Numbered from the stretch's first letter, positions 1 to 8,700 are shown. The stretch is 22,598 nt of DNA from Coptodactyla brooksi (GCA_033557675.1 JAWQRM010000442.1:1-22598), one strand, 5' to 3'. Translations and numbers: made by a program. Notes: generated by a model from the sequence alone, not told the origin.

Positions 1-1
1 T

Positions 2-265
2 AGTTGCACGGATTGCGAGAAAAAGTATGTAGGGCAAACAAAAAGAGCCCTACTAACAAGGTTCAAGGAGCACGTGGCCCACTTGAAGTTTGGGCGGGTA
101 GAAAAATCTAGCGTAGCCGAGCATGCTTTTAATAATAACCATAAAACTAGGGTAGAAAGCGTGAGATCACTTAAAAATGTATCCAATAATAGATTCTTGG
201 ATGCATTTGAAAGCTTAGAAATCATTAAATGCAAAAATACAATTAACAAGGACTTAGAGGAGTAA
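2..265 (+). pseudogene. Penelope-like retroelement, C-terminal GIY-YIG endonuclease fragment
   Basis: Open frame entering from the left edge and ending at TAA 263-265, 87 residues. It begins SCTDCEKKYVGQTKRAL, followed by RFKEH. The Cys-x2-Cys, the YVGQT (the YIG half of GIY-YIG) and the Arg-x3-His pattern are the signature of the endonuclease domain that ends Penelope-like element proteins. In those elements this domain nicks target DNA for reverse transcription. The preceding reverse transcriptase and the GIY half lie outside the window, so only the tail is visible. No stop interrupts the visible part, so it may be a fairly young 5'-truncated copy or the end of a full element. The 3' flank at 341-404 recurs at 7.7-7.9 kb, which supports mobile origin. 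I am confident of the domain, less so of whether the element is complete. Confidence 0.8.
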
Positions 266-340
266 TTCCCTTCAGTCCACTGTATAGCTTAAGATAGCTT
301 AGACTTGGTCGACGAAATGCGTATCGAGCTATTTAATATC

Positions 341-404
341 GTTTTGGTGAAGTGGTAACCAGTGACTAACTTGTTACAAAGCCAAAGGTTCCATATCCAC
401 AATT
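341..404 (+). repeat. Penelope-associated 3' flank repeat, copy 1
   Basis: About 64 bp starting GTTTTGGTGAAGTGG and containing CAAAGCCAAAGGTTCCATA. A second copy lies at 7809-7865, lacking about 9 internal bases, and its first part recurs inverted at 7722-7748. It sits about 75 bp after the stop of the GIY-YIG frame and is probably part of the element's terminal sequence. That assignment is inferred from position only. Confidence 0.6.
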
Positions 405-486
405 CAGCTTTAAGAAAAAAACAATCTTTCAACAAAAATCATTAGAGAAACAAACGTTAAACTAAAATATAAAAGAACCTAAAATA

Positions 487-834
487 GGCGTTAAACGGTA
501 ATGAAATCTTTCTCCCCCGATCCGATAATTGGCTGTCAAGTGGTAAAGTCTGGTGAGAACGGGCGGTTAGGTGGGAGGGGGCGAAGGGTAGAGACGGTAC
601 AGTTCCGTCCCCCGGTCGCCGGAAGTGAAGCGAGCAGTTTAATGAGTGATTTAGGGACACACAAAGCCGCCACCCGTGGGACCCCGTATCAGAACGAAGG
701 CAGGCGCGGGAAACTTGCCGCGTCCGTCGCAGAACGAACTGCGGTGGGCGGATCGACGTCGCGACGTCGAACCGCACCCGCTAATCCAGAAATTTCACGT
801 CTTCCCCCGCGAGTTACGACGTAAAACGCCGTCA
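487..834. other. GC-rich, CpG-dense island without a recognisable gene (part 1)
   Basis: A sharp rise in G+C and CpG above the AT-rich surroundings, containing runs such as GGTGGGAGGGGGCG and an imperfect CGACGTCGCGACGTCG palindrome near 752-767. Open frames run through it on both strands, but they have no recognisable motif and look like a by-product of few AT-rich stop codons. It could be a promoter or 5' untranslated exon of a gene whose coding exons lie outside the window, or a remnant of a GC-rich gene. The sequence does not decide between these. Confidence 0.4.
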
Positions 835-1010
835 AACTGTCAAAATTGACAGTTAAGATGCGAGAGCCATCTGTGGATGTTAATCAAAAACGATTGACAG
901 TTAACTGTCAAAATTGACAGTTGACAAACGAGCGCCATCTATGAGAGGGAATTAAAATTTCATTACAAGTTACTGTCAAAAGTTAAACCGTCAGTTTTGA
1001 CAGTTAGCGT
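835..1010. repeat. TGACAGTT/AACTGTCA inverted-repeat elements
   Basis: Two copies of AACTGTCAAAATTGACAGTT (835-854 and 903-922), each an 8-bp inverted pair with a 4-base spacer, and a third related pair near 975-1007. Between them are GAGAGCCATCTGTG and GAGCGCCATCTATGAG. The same words (TGACAGTT, CATCTGTGAAT, AACTGTCA) build the inverted-repeat module inside the tandem array at 14.7-22.6 kb, so this looks like a dispersed foldback/MITE family. The stretch splits the GC-rich island in two. Confidence 0.6.
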
Positions 1011-1430
1011 TGATTTGGACCATCCTGTACGCGCCCCCAGGGGCATTTCCCTCTCTCTCTCTCTTTCGGGGGGGTTTCGCGTTATCGCGAGGAGGGATCG
1101 GCGTAAATTGAAACTCATTCAGGGCGGTAATTGGGCCGCTTCCGAAGGACTGCGTCGGAGCGATTTGGACGCGAGTCGAGTCCCGGTTCCCGGTCCCGGA
1201 TCGGGAGACGGACCCGCCCGGCCGCGGTGGTGAAATGGTGCGTGCCCTCCCCCTCCCTTTTCACCCCCTTTTGATCCGTCCGCGTCACGAGAGATTGGAT
1301 TGAAGCGCGGACGCCGCTACCGGGGATTTTCATCCTTTCCCTCACACCCTCCCCCTTTTTTTTCCGGGTCGCCGTATTGTGTCGGTCGCCGCGTTAATTG
1401 GAAAGTCACCACCACCACCACCCGTCTATT
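1011..1430. other. GC-rich island, part 2, with CT and CAC microsatellites
   Basis: Continuation of the GC-rich segment. It contains a (CT)n run near 1050-1066 (a GAGA-type sequence on the other strand), several CCC/CCGG clusters and a (CAC)n tract at 1408-1421. It looks like promoter-proximal or 5' UTR sequence rather than coding sequence. Strand and gene are unknown, and no exon is called. Confidence 0.35.
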
Positions 1431-2839
1431 TTTAAATTAAAAAGTCCGCGCGCACAAGAATGGCACGTACCCCTCTCGATGAGAAACAAAATTGAACTAA
1501 AATAATTGAAGGCGAAAAACGTTTCCTACGGGAACTGAAGCCCCCTAAATACAAGCCCTGATGATATTTTCTTCTTCATTAAAAGATAATTTTAGTTTTC
1601 TTTCAATTTTAACATAAAAGCTTTCAAAATTTCAGGATATACAATGTTCCCCTTCAATAAAAACCCAAATTCGAATGTCCAAACTTTATTCTTACTGATG
1701 TAAAAATATAAAACCTCCATAATTCTTTTTAATATTCCACCTTAGAAACATAAGCGACATCTGTGAATATAAACTGGAACTAATAAAACAGACAGGGAAG
1801 GTAGTTCATCTACCGATATGTAGATGGCGATACAACTTCCCGAAAATTCTGAAAATTGATTTGTAAGATTAACATTTCTCTTTTTTGTTGCTTCTTTAAT
1901 TTCTTTTTGACAATCTAATCTGTATTTATTTTTTTTGAATCTGCGGATTGGGTTGCGTGCTTGGTTTGTTAACGTAAACCTTCTCTTTCAAATATTCCCA
2001 AAAGTGACACCTAGATGGTGCTATAATATCTTACGCGGTCAATAAAAATCGTGCTTTCCTTTTATGTTATACAGGGGGCTAAAACGATATTATCCCCCCA
2101 TCTTTATTAATTGTATTTATACATTTAATATTGCATAATTGTGCTTTAAGTGAAACATATGCTCCTTAAACCTCATCTGTAAGGACATTCTATCTTTTCC
2201 AACATAATTTCTCCTGCTATCCTTGCAGGATACCACTTTATTTCCAATTTTGATTAAGTGGTGACAATTGTTTAACTTTGCTATGAAACCGAAATAAAAC
2301 TGTGGGGATTAGATTAACTGTGGGTTAGAAAACACCTGTGATTATTTAATACATGGTTTAGAATCAAATTTAGTTTATTATTTACAAAATATTTCGTGGT
2401 AAAATTTAGTACCAAGTATCATATACAGTTTGCTGTTATTATGCAATCCATACAATCATATTTGATTGATAATAACTTACTATCAATATAATTTTCTCGT
2501 TGTTACACCAAAACTTGTTTGCAATAATATATACCAATTATTAAATTTTTAGTAGCTGATTGCACAAGCCTGCAACATTTGGGTTGTGTCATACTGTTTA
2601 ACTTTTTAGAGAATTCATTCCTATGCATTTTGGTGCTGAATCAGAAAATGACCTTCATTTTTCCCAACACGTCCAGATTTTTTTTTAATTTACAAAAAGT
2701 CAAACAATGCAAAAATATGAGGTTTCAAGATAAACTTAACAAAACGCTTTTTCTTACAATTCATTCTTTTTTTTTGACTTACACTAACAGAATGTACATA
2801 AAATACACAATTTTATTTCAATTATGGAAATTTCTTTAG
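1431..2839. other. AT-rich stretch without a gene
   Basis: No credible coding frame on either strand. The frame near 2579-2839 is low-complexity Phe/Asn/Lys translation of AT-rich DNA. Scattered pieces resemble the dispersed inverted-repeat family: GACATCTGTGAATATAAAC near 1757, and CACCTAGATGGTGC near 2009. An imperfect inverted pair spans about 1796-1841 (GGAAG...CATCTAC against GTAGATG...CTTCC). The rest appears to be ordinary intergenic or intronic DNA. Confidence 0.5.
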
Positions 2840-3405
2840 ACCACTCATGCTCTGCTCAGCGCTTTTCTTCTCTATGGGGTTCATCTTGGTCACCCATCTC
2901 TTCACTAATGGCACCAAGATTTTAAGAAAAATAGTCCAAATAGGAATTTAAGAAATGAACCTTTAAGCTCAGGGAACAGCCTAAGTTTTTATACTTCTAC
3001 AGCACGTTCTCAAGGATTAATTTGAGAATTTTAAGTTAAGATCCTTGTTATTGTCCCAAAAAATGGGTTACTATGTCCTTAGAGGCTCCCGAGGTTTCTT
3101 TTTCCACAACTTCCATTTGGCTCTCAAAATTGCCATCTTTGAGAAGTTTTCTAATCATGTCAGGACCAGCAGACACCCCCTTTTAGGATAAGGCTAGAAA
3201 TTTATCACAGATATATGTAAAACATTGAGTTTCTAATCAGTAAGGGTTTAACAAATTGCTTCATCAACCTTAATTTGATATGCAGAGGTAGAAGGAGAAG
3301 TTTATTTGGATCTATGACAGCTTTTCAAACCATATTTTTGGTTCTAGGTGATAATGAATCCCTTTTTGGTCAATGTTTCTTTATCCAATGATTTTCTTTA
3401 TCTCT
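2840..3405 (-). pseudogene. decayed relic of a widespread arthropod repeat-associated protein
   Basis: No long frame remains, but reading the minus strand across stops and frame changes gives a consistent series of blocks. In order they are HW(stop)PKRDSLSPRTKNMVW, VIDPNKLLLLPLHIKLRLMK, QFVKPL, GPDMIRKLLKDGNFESQMEV, VEKETSGASKDIV, and near the low-coordinate end GCSLSLKVHFLNSYLDYFS followed by NLGAISEEMG. From memory this block order matches a protein family found in many copies in arthropod genomes, with conserved motifs of the type PPLHIKLGLMK, GPxIR and HFLHSHLDFFPxNLGxxSDE. Its function is unknown to me and it behaves like a repeat. At least two Trp codons have become TGA and several frameshifts are present, so this copy is dead. 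The family recognition is from memory and not searched. Confidence 0.65.
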
Positions 3406-3584
3406 GCTAACCAATTCACACAAAAAATAAAAAAAAAACTTCGTGTACTCTCCTTGATGTCCCAGGAGCATCGATATTATTTTAAGATCACCCTACGTGA
3501 TTCACTTATGATCATCGTATTTAATTTTATTGAGAACGAATCCCAAATTTTAAATAATACAAATACAAATTAAAGTTGAACTAT

Positions 3585-4480
3585 TTAATTTTCTCCTTTA
3601 TAATAATTGTAATTATTAATAGCGATATTACAGTCTGTGAGATTATTAAACTTAACACCTGTAGTCTTCACCGATGATTTGTTAATAATGCTGCTGTTTG
3701 TAGTCGAAGCAATATTTGCATTTTGAATTGATAAAAATCTATTCGAAATATTATTTTTTTTAGTAAAGGAATTTTTTATGTAACCTTCAGCTACCGCTGA
3801 AGATTTCCCACCTCCATATTGTTTTAATGTTAATTAATCTGCACCGGTTCCAACTAGCAGGGAAGCAGAGGATCGTCTGAAATAGTGTGTGTAGTAGTTT
3901 TAAAAATTTTGCGATTTCACTAGGCATTTTTCCAAGTCTGTTTTTAGTTGACAAAGAATTTGTCTTCTTGATAATTTGGGGAGGCAGGGCGGTATATTTT
4001 CTGTACAACTCCAAGTAGCTGGTTGTAGTAAATTTTCTGGTAATTTTGGTTTTTGTATCAGGGACGGAGAGGACAAGAACACTTCCTAAATCTTCAGTAT
4101 TGCATATTTTCATTTTATAAATTTCGTTTGTTCTTAGAGCACCACTAATCCCAAATAATAATTTTATTTTGATTAATAAAAAAATTTCATCATGTGCCTC
4201 ATTTATGAACTTCAAAATTTATTCTTCCTCCAATACACAAGCAGTTTTTTTTAGCATTGAGTAATGGCACCATAGTGTTGATGATTTAATATTCTTCGCT
4301 AATTCTGATAAGTATGTGAGTATAACATTTTCAGAAAAGGATTGCATATGGTTTTTACTATGCCAATTCATAAATTTATTGTACGTACTTTCATAGAATT
4401 CCTTTGACTTCTGAGGCACCAGAGAAGCACTAGCTGTTTTCACTGCATTCGTAATATCTGGTAATGTATTTCTATATCAG
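3585..4480 (-). pseudogene. Crypton-type tyrosine recombinase, broken
   Basis: The minus strand carries a tyrosine-recombinase-like protein in pieces. The N-terminal piece (4443-4219) contains LVPQKSKEFYESTYNKFMNW, FSENVILTYLSELA and STLWCHYSMLK, a core-binding-type helical region. After a deletion comes FINEAHDEIFLLIKIKLLFG then ISGALRTNEIYKMK, which holds the first catalytic Arg, then a PDTKTKI block and KMPSEIAKFLK. After a frameshift (about 3880) comes YFRRSSASLLVGTGAD (the HxxR block with His replaced by Tyr), then KQYGGGKSSAVAEGYI with the candidate nucleophile Tyr. An Asn-rich tail follows, ending GEN at TAA 3587-3585. Known insect Cryptons integrate through such recombinases. Stops, a frameshift and the missing centre show it is dead. 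A shorter copy of the tail lies at 13894-14066. Confidence 0.75.
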
Positions 4481-4566
4481 AGTGCATAATTATTATTCAA
4501 TAAATTGGTAACTGTACAAATTTTAAATTTGTATTGGCATTTTGATAATTCATTACTATGCCAACG

Positions 4567-4621
4567 ATAGAAATTGCAAAGTAGGGCCGCCTAATAAAGT
4601 TATTACCGGTGCCTAAAATTA
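4567..4621 (+). repeat. 55-bp direct repeat, copy 1
   Basis: ATAGAAATTGCAAAGTAGGG...CCTAATAAAGTTATTACCGG...TTA. It repeats at 4931-4985 with only a few differences and starts 364 bp earlier. Both copies lie just upstream (transcript sense) of the Crypton relic and may be flanking repeats of that insertion or a small solo element. The stretch between the copies shows no gene. Confidence 0.6.
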
Positions 4622-4930
4622 ATCTAAAGTAAATCCTAGAAGATAATATATACATAATATATATAAAGAAATGCATTGTACTTCAGGCATTGGTATTTAA
4701 AAAGAAACTTTAGCTATAGCATTTTCATTAATTTTTTAAAAATAATTAAAAGTTCACTGTAGTGATGTTTAAGTTTTTAATTCCGTTTTTATTTTGAAAC
4801 AGATGAGCGCGGTTTCTGTCCATAAAATATCATCTCCTTTTTCCGTGTTCTACTACTATGACATATTATATTATTGTTTCTGTGTTGTTAAACTATTTGG
4901 AAAGATTAACTATTATAGAAATGATATATA

Positions 4931-4985
4931 ATAGAAATTGCAAAGTATGGCAGCCTAATAAAGTTATTACCGGTGCCTAAAATTA
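4931..4985 (+). repeat. 55-bp direct repeat, copy 2
   Basis: Second copy of the repeat at 4567-4621, differing mainly at GTATGGCAGCC against GTAGGGCCGCC. The stretch from here to 5400 is AT-rich, shows no gene, and contains one perfect hairpin at 5017-5040 (9-bp arms TGTGTGAAA/TTTCACACA, 6-base loop). Confidence 0.6.
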
Positions 4986-5399
4986 CTGACCGCCAATGCA
5001 TTTCTTATGGGGCTGATGTGTGAAATAGTATTTTCACACACAAACTTTGCAACATCAGCTGTCAGGACATATGATGCATATACGGTTTAGAATAAAGTTG
5101 ACTGGTTAGAATATAACAAACACCTTCTGCGAAAAAAACGAAACTACTTTCCGAACAACCCAATATAATAAAAAAGTTATTAGTCTTTTAAATAGAGTCC
5201 AGACTTTTGTGTCACCTGTGCAAATTAGACCTTATTTTACTGAAATAAAACAAAAATTCTATTAAGACACTTATATTTAAATCACAAGTCTAAAGCTATG
5301 AGTTTTATGTACATACTAAAGATTTGTATTTTATATGTGATAGTGCTATACAAATATACAGCTGATACAGCGTTTAATTATTCACACGTTGAAAAATGT

Positions 5400-5734
5400 C
5401 TTTCTCCTCGTTTTTTTTTTTAACACCTCTAGTAATGGAAATCAACCGACCGTGAAATGAACGACAAACAAAAACCGGGCAAGACGGAGAGAGGGTTGAA
5501 AGGGAAAACAAAAAATCTTAAAAGGTAGTGTGAGTGTGTGTGCGCGGGGGGGAGGGGTTATGAGATTTCCACAAACGTTAGACTCATAACGAAATAAGTA
5601 AAAGTAGCAAGAATAATAACAGCCAACGCTAAATACTATGGTGAAAATAAGAAATTTAATTCCGCAATATAAATTGAATATCGTCTTTCGATACAATGCA
5701 ATATTCAATGAAACGATCCAAGCGGCACGCGTAA
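5400..5734 (-). other. Herp 3' untranslated region / downstream flank
   Basis: Directly downstream of the Herp stop codon on the minus strand. No canonical AATAAA was found on this strand here. The variant ATTAAA occurs at 5660-5655, about 75 bases past the stop, and again at 5378-5373. Frames that run through this stretch in other phases are not supported. The transcript end cannot be fixed from sequence alone. Confidence 0.4.
5655..5660 (-). terminator. possible poly(A) signal ATTAAA of Herp
   Basis: ATTAAA on the minus strand about 75 bases downstream of the Herp stop. It is a common variant hexamer, but AT-rich DNA produces such words by chance, so this is a weak call. Confidence 0.3.
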
Positions 5735-6206
5735 CTAAACGACGTTGGGAATCTCGGGTATGAGCGACGCGAAAAACGTCGTGAAGAACGTCCAAGCTAC
5801 CATGAGCCGTGTCGGCGCCTCCTCCGCCGCCGGCTCCCCCTGCACTATGTTGTTGTTGTTCACGTTGACGATGCGGAAGAAGCCCATCCGGTAGACGTAC
5901 AGGCAGATGCCCAGGAACAGCACAAACAGGTACCGCAACGGGCTCGAATAGTAGTACATGATGGCCGAGAACAGAGCTATCCTACCGACAGTGTAAACCA
6001 CGTCCAGCAGCTCCCGCTCCTCCTCCGGATCCCCGTTTGCGTTCTGCGCCGCCACCGGGTTCTGCTGCTGCTGCTGTTGCGGCTGCGCGTTGTTCACGTT
6101 TGCCAGATCACCATCGACTGGCCGCTGGTTTATCACCGGGTGCGCCTGGGGCGACAGGTTTGCCGTCGCTCCGCCCTGGACATTTTGATTCGCCGCGCTA
6201 GCATAT
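5735..6206 (-). CDS. Herp: Herp exon 3 (terminal): ER-membrane hairpin and C-terminus
   Basis: Terminal coding exon, residues about 161-317 of the spliced protein. The acceptor reads TTTCTTGTAG immediately before 6206, and its phase completes the codon split at the end of exon 2 (TT|A, Leu). The exon gives YASAANQNVQGG, a Gln run coded mainly by CAG (about residues 202-209), an acidic EEERELLD, then two closely spaced hydrophobic segments around residues 233-266 (VVYTVGRIALFSAIMYYYSS, then LRYLFVLFLGICLYVYRMGF). It ends with AWTFFTTFFASLIPE before the stop. The YYYSS hairpin and the TFF..SLIPE tail are characteristic of Herp/HERPUD proteins, which sit in the ER membrane with both ends in the cytosol and assist ER-associated degradation. 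The reading frame is intact. Confidence 0.93.
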
Positions 6207-6237
6207 CTACAAGAAATTTAAACGAAAATTACTCTTT

Positions 6238-6500
6238 GGTACTGTTAGTTTTTTGCAACTGTTACATTTTTAGAACTGTTACTTCTTGGAACTGTTACTT
6301 TTTGGAACTGTTATTTTTTTGGAACGATTACTTTTGTGGAACTGTTACTTTATGGAACTGTTACTTTTCGGAACTGTTACTTTTCGGACCTGTTACTTTT
6401 TTGGAACTGTTACTTTTTGGACCTGTTACTTTTTTGGAACTGTTACTTTTTGGAACTGTGACTTTTTTGGAACTGCTACTTTTTGGTACTGTAACTGTCA
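6238..6500 (+). repeat. minisatellite, 16-18 bp unit, in Herp intron 2
   Basis: About 15 copies of a unit close to GGAACTGTTACTTTTT, with T-run length varying by one or two bases and substitutions such as GGACCTG. It begins about 30 bp upstream of the exon 3 acceptor in genome coordinates, so it lies just before the acceptor on the transcript. On the transcript the unit reads as an A-rich AAAAAGTAACAGTTCC. The open frames through it on the plus strand are repeat translations, not genes. Confidence 0.9.
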
Positions 6501-6547
6501 ATAATACTTTTACTGGCTGTTTTAATTTGTTGTATTCAGTAACCTTT

Positions 6548-6692
6548 TAGGTAGCTGTATATAGGGGTAGTTGGTGTAAGTATTTGTTCGTTTAAGCATA
6601 TCAAATAAATAAACTACTAAAAACAAGATGCAATACAATATACTTAAGCGAACAAATAAATATAACAACTACCCCTATATTCAGCTACTTAA
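6548..6692. repeat. foldback element with about 54-bp arms in Herp intron 2
   Basis: Left arm 6548-6601 and right arm 6639-6692 are inverted copies. Both contain TATAGGGGTAGTTG (or its complement) and TATTTGTTCG with TTAAG, with few mismatches, around a 37-base AT-rich spacer. The structure fits a small non-autonomous inverted-repeat element. No clear target-site duplication was recognised. Confidence 0.75.
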
Positions 6693-7153
6693 AAAACCTA
6701 TAAAACAGTAAAATATTAAATAAATATAAACCACTTAACTAAGTCACATATTCAAACCTTCATCCCCTGCCAACCTTACATGTTATACTAAAATGAAAAT
6801 TCAAATCCAAGTAATTTCCACAGTAACATCTAGTAGACAATTAAAAGGTAAAATTCTATAAAAAATTAAATAATACATGATTCATACATCACGCCAACTG
6901 ATCCTACAACATAATCCAGATGACAAATACAGTGCCACGTATCGTGACACACTAAGAGACACCTTGGTGATCCTACTTTATAATCAACTAACACCTAAAC
7001 TTAAGGCGAGACCATAACAAAACTTTCCAAAATGGTTTTAATCAAACATAACTTAAACTGTGTATAAAACAATCGTGCAATATCATATTTTATATCCTAG
7101 CCGACACAACAAACAAATCTACCTCTTAACACAAATATTGTTGTTATAGAGCT

Positions 7154-7182
7154 CTGAGGATGGCCCACAATTTGGCCGAAAC
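7154..7182 (+). ncRNA. hammerhead-core-like motif 1
   Basis: CTGAGGA at 7154-7160 and GAAAC at 7178-7182 flank GGCC (7162-7165) that can pair with GGCC (7174-7177) across an 8-base loop. This is the CUGANGA / stem II / GAAA arrangement of hammerhead ribozymes. One extra unpaired T (7161) lies before stem II, and I could not build convincing stems I and III. It is probably a degenerate or look-alike motif from a retroelement end. Confidence 0.3.
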
Positions 7183-7290
7183 TGGTTAGGTGAATAAACA
7201 GCTAGTATTATTAACCATAAAAATAAGAAAAATGTTCAAACAAGATGAGATAAAAACTATTTTTATAATAAACCGCAAACATGCACTTAC

Positions 7291-7637
7291 AAATTCATGT
7301 AATGACTCATATACTGGAAGTAGGCCTGTTGCATGAGCAGGTACTGCGCGCACATGTCCGGAGGCACATTCGGGTTGCCATTACTGCTAATCGTGTTGAT
7401 GTTTGGGGCCAGGTTGGGCATACTCGTGGAGGCAGCGGCCACGGAAGCGGCAGGATGCGCCGCCGACTGCTTCTGTCTGACCTGGCTCTGGACGTAGCCG
7501 GTGCCATTCGAATTTGGCGAACAGACCAGATGAACGGTGTGCGTGTCTTGGCCGTCATATTGACGCAGGATGTCCCCAAGGACCACTGAGTCGCCCAGTA
7601 ACTGTCCCGAGTAGATTAATTTCTGTTCGTGCGAAGG
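7291..7637 (-). CDS. Herp: Herp exon 2: end of ubiquitin-like domain and Gln/Met-rich linker
   Basis: Internal exon of 347 nt, residues 46-160 plus two bases of codon 161. The acceptor is TTGTTTAG before 7637 (phase 0 with exon 1) and the donor GTAAGT starts at 7290. It opens PSHEQKLIYSGQLLGDSVVL, then ILRQYDGQDTHTVHLVC, which completes the ubiquitin-like fold begun in exon 1 and matches the LIYSGxLL..HxVHLVC pattern of Herp proteins. A low-complexity Ser/Ala/Asn stretch follows, then QYLLMQQAYFQYMSHYMNL near residues 141-160, like the Met/Gln/Tyr-rich segment before the membrane hairpin in other Herp proteins. A reading of this exon on the plus strand is open but meaningless. Confidence 0.92.
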
Positions 7638-7721
7638 CTAAACAACAGAAGTGCAATTAGATCAAATAATGTAACATTGTAATTAAGTATTGAAACCATA
7701 CTTATAGTTTATGTGTTAAGC

Positions 7722-7865
7722 TAATCACTGGTTACCATTTCACCAAAAGAATAATAAATTTCCTAGTGGCTCTTGACAATGTCAATGAGCATTGAGCAAT
7801 TTATTATTGTTTTGGTGAAGTGATTAACTTCTTACAAAGCCAAAGGTTCCATACCCACAATTCAT
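7722..7865. repeat. foldback of a Penelope-associated end sequence
   Basis: A right-hand copy (7809-7865) of the 341-404 repeat, preceded by an inverted copy of its first part (7722-7748). The inverted arms extend to about 7722-7762 and 7796-7828 (CACCAAAAGAATAATAAATT against its complement), giving a hairpin with a loop of about 33 bases that itself holds TTGACAATGTCAA. This is likely the end of a Penelope-like insertion in Herp intron 1. Confidence 0.6.
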
Positions 7866-8700
7866 CAATATGTATCGTTATGAATTGTTTGTATTGAGTT
7901 AATAAACAAATATTAATTCAAATAAACTTTCTTTTGAAATCGTTACTCGTTACTTTTCAAGGGAGTACGAACAAAGTAACAAAATTACAAGATAACTTTT
8001 TAGTAAACTATACGGCACTTTATGTGCACTTAATGTCATAAACAACTCATATTGTTATTCACACCTTTTATAAGAGACTTTCCACCTGCTTATCATTTCA
8101 ATAAGTACTTGAATCGATGATTCATTTAATGGGAACCACAAAAAAAGCATTCAAAGATTGCAAACTTTAGGCAATAACCCAACGAGATCATAGCAATCTA
8201 TCACAGGTAGATAAATACGCGTATCGATTATTAAATATTATCGATTATTGCAAACAGTATTCAACAATTTGCCATTTCTAATCTGATCTGGCAATTCATT
8301 ATTTAAGCTGAACCGCACTTCGGGCATTGACCTTCTTCCTTGTTACGTTCTTACACATTAACCAATATGCGAATAACTCCTTGAAAAGATTCTTCCCAAA
8401 AGTGTCGATAAAATAATAAAATAAAATAAATACGGGTTAAGTCTGGTTTCATAATTATGAATGTTAAAATTAGATTAGAGACTAATACAGATGACCTTGT
8501 GAAAATTAATAGGTAAACAAATGAAAAATACACCTAATCTAGTGACCTGATAAGGTCAAGGTCAATTATTTCAGTTCAAAGAACTGTCACTTAAAAACAA
8601 AAAAACTTCTCCTTAAAAAAAGTTTAGTCAAGGACAGTGTTTCATCGCTCCTGATGATGTTAACTTGGTTACCGAAACATGCATCGAACATCCTCTTTGC
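7866..8700. other. Herp intron 1 stretch without a gene, holding hammerhead-core-like motif 2
   Basis: AT-rich intronic sequence with no supported coding frame. It includes a hammerhead-core-like motif at 8651-8678: CTGATGA, an imperfect GTTAAC/GTTACC stem with loop TTG, and GAAAC. As in the motif at 7154, one T lies between CTGATGA and the stem, and outer stems are not evident. CGATTATTAAATATTATCGATTATTG near 8226 is a local AT palindrome-like stretch. Confidence 0.4.

Noticed and set aside
501..824. 107-codon frame in the GC-rich island
   Set aside because: Overlaps an equally long antisense frame, has no recognisable domain, and its composition follows the local GC content.
1556..1600. 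CTGATGA word as another hammerhead core
   Set aside because: No GAAA partner at suitable distance.
6077..6550. Plus-strand frames with repeated Glu-Leu-Leu/Phe-Gly-Thr words
   Set aside because: Translation of the GGAACTGTTACTTTTT minisatellite and antisense of Herp exon 3.
7281..7589. Plus-strand frame across Herp exon 2
   Set aside because: Antisense shadow of the spliced exon.
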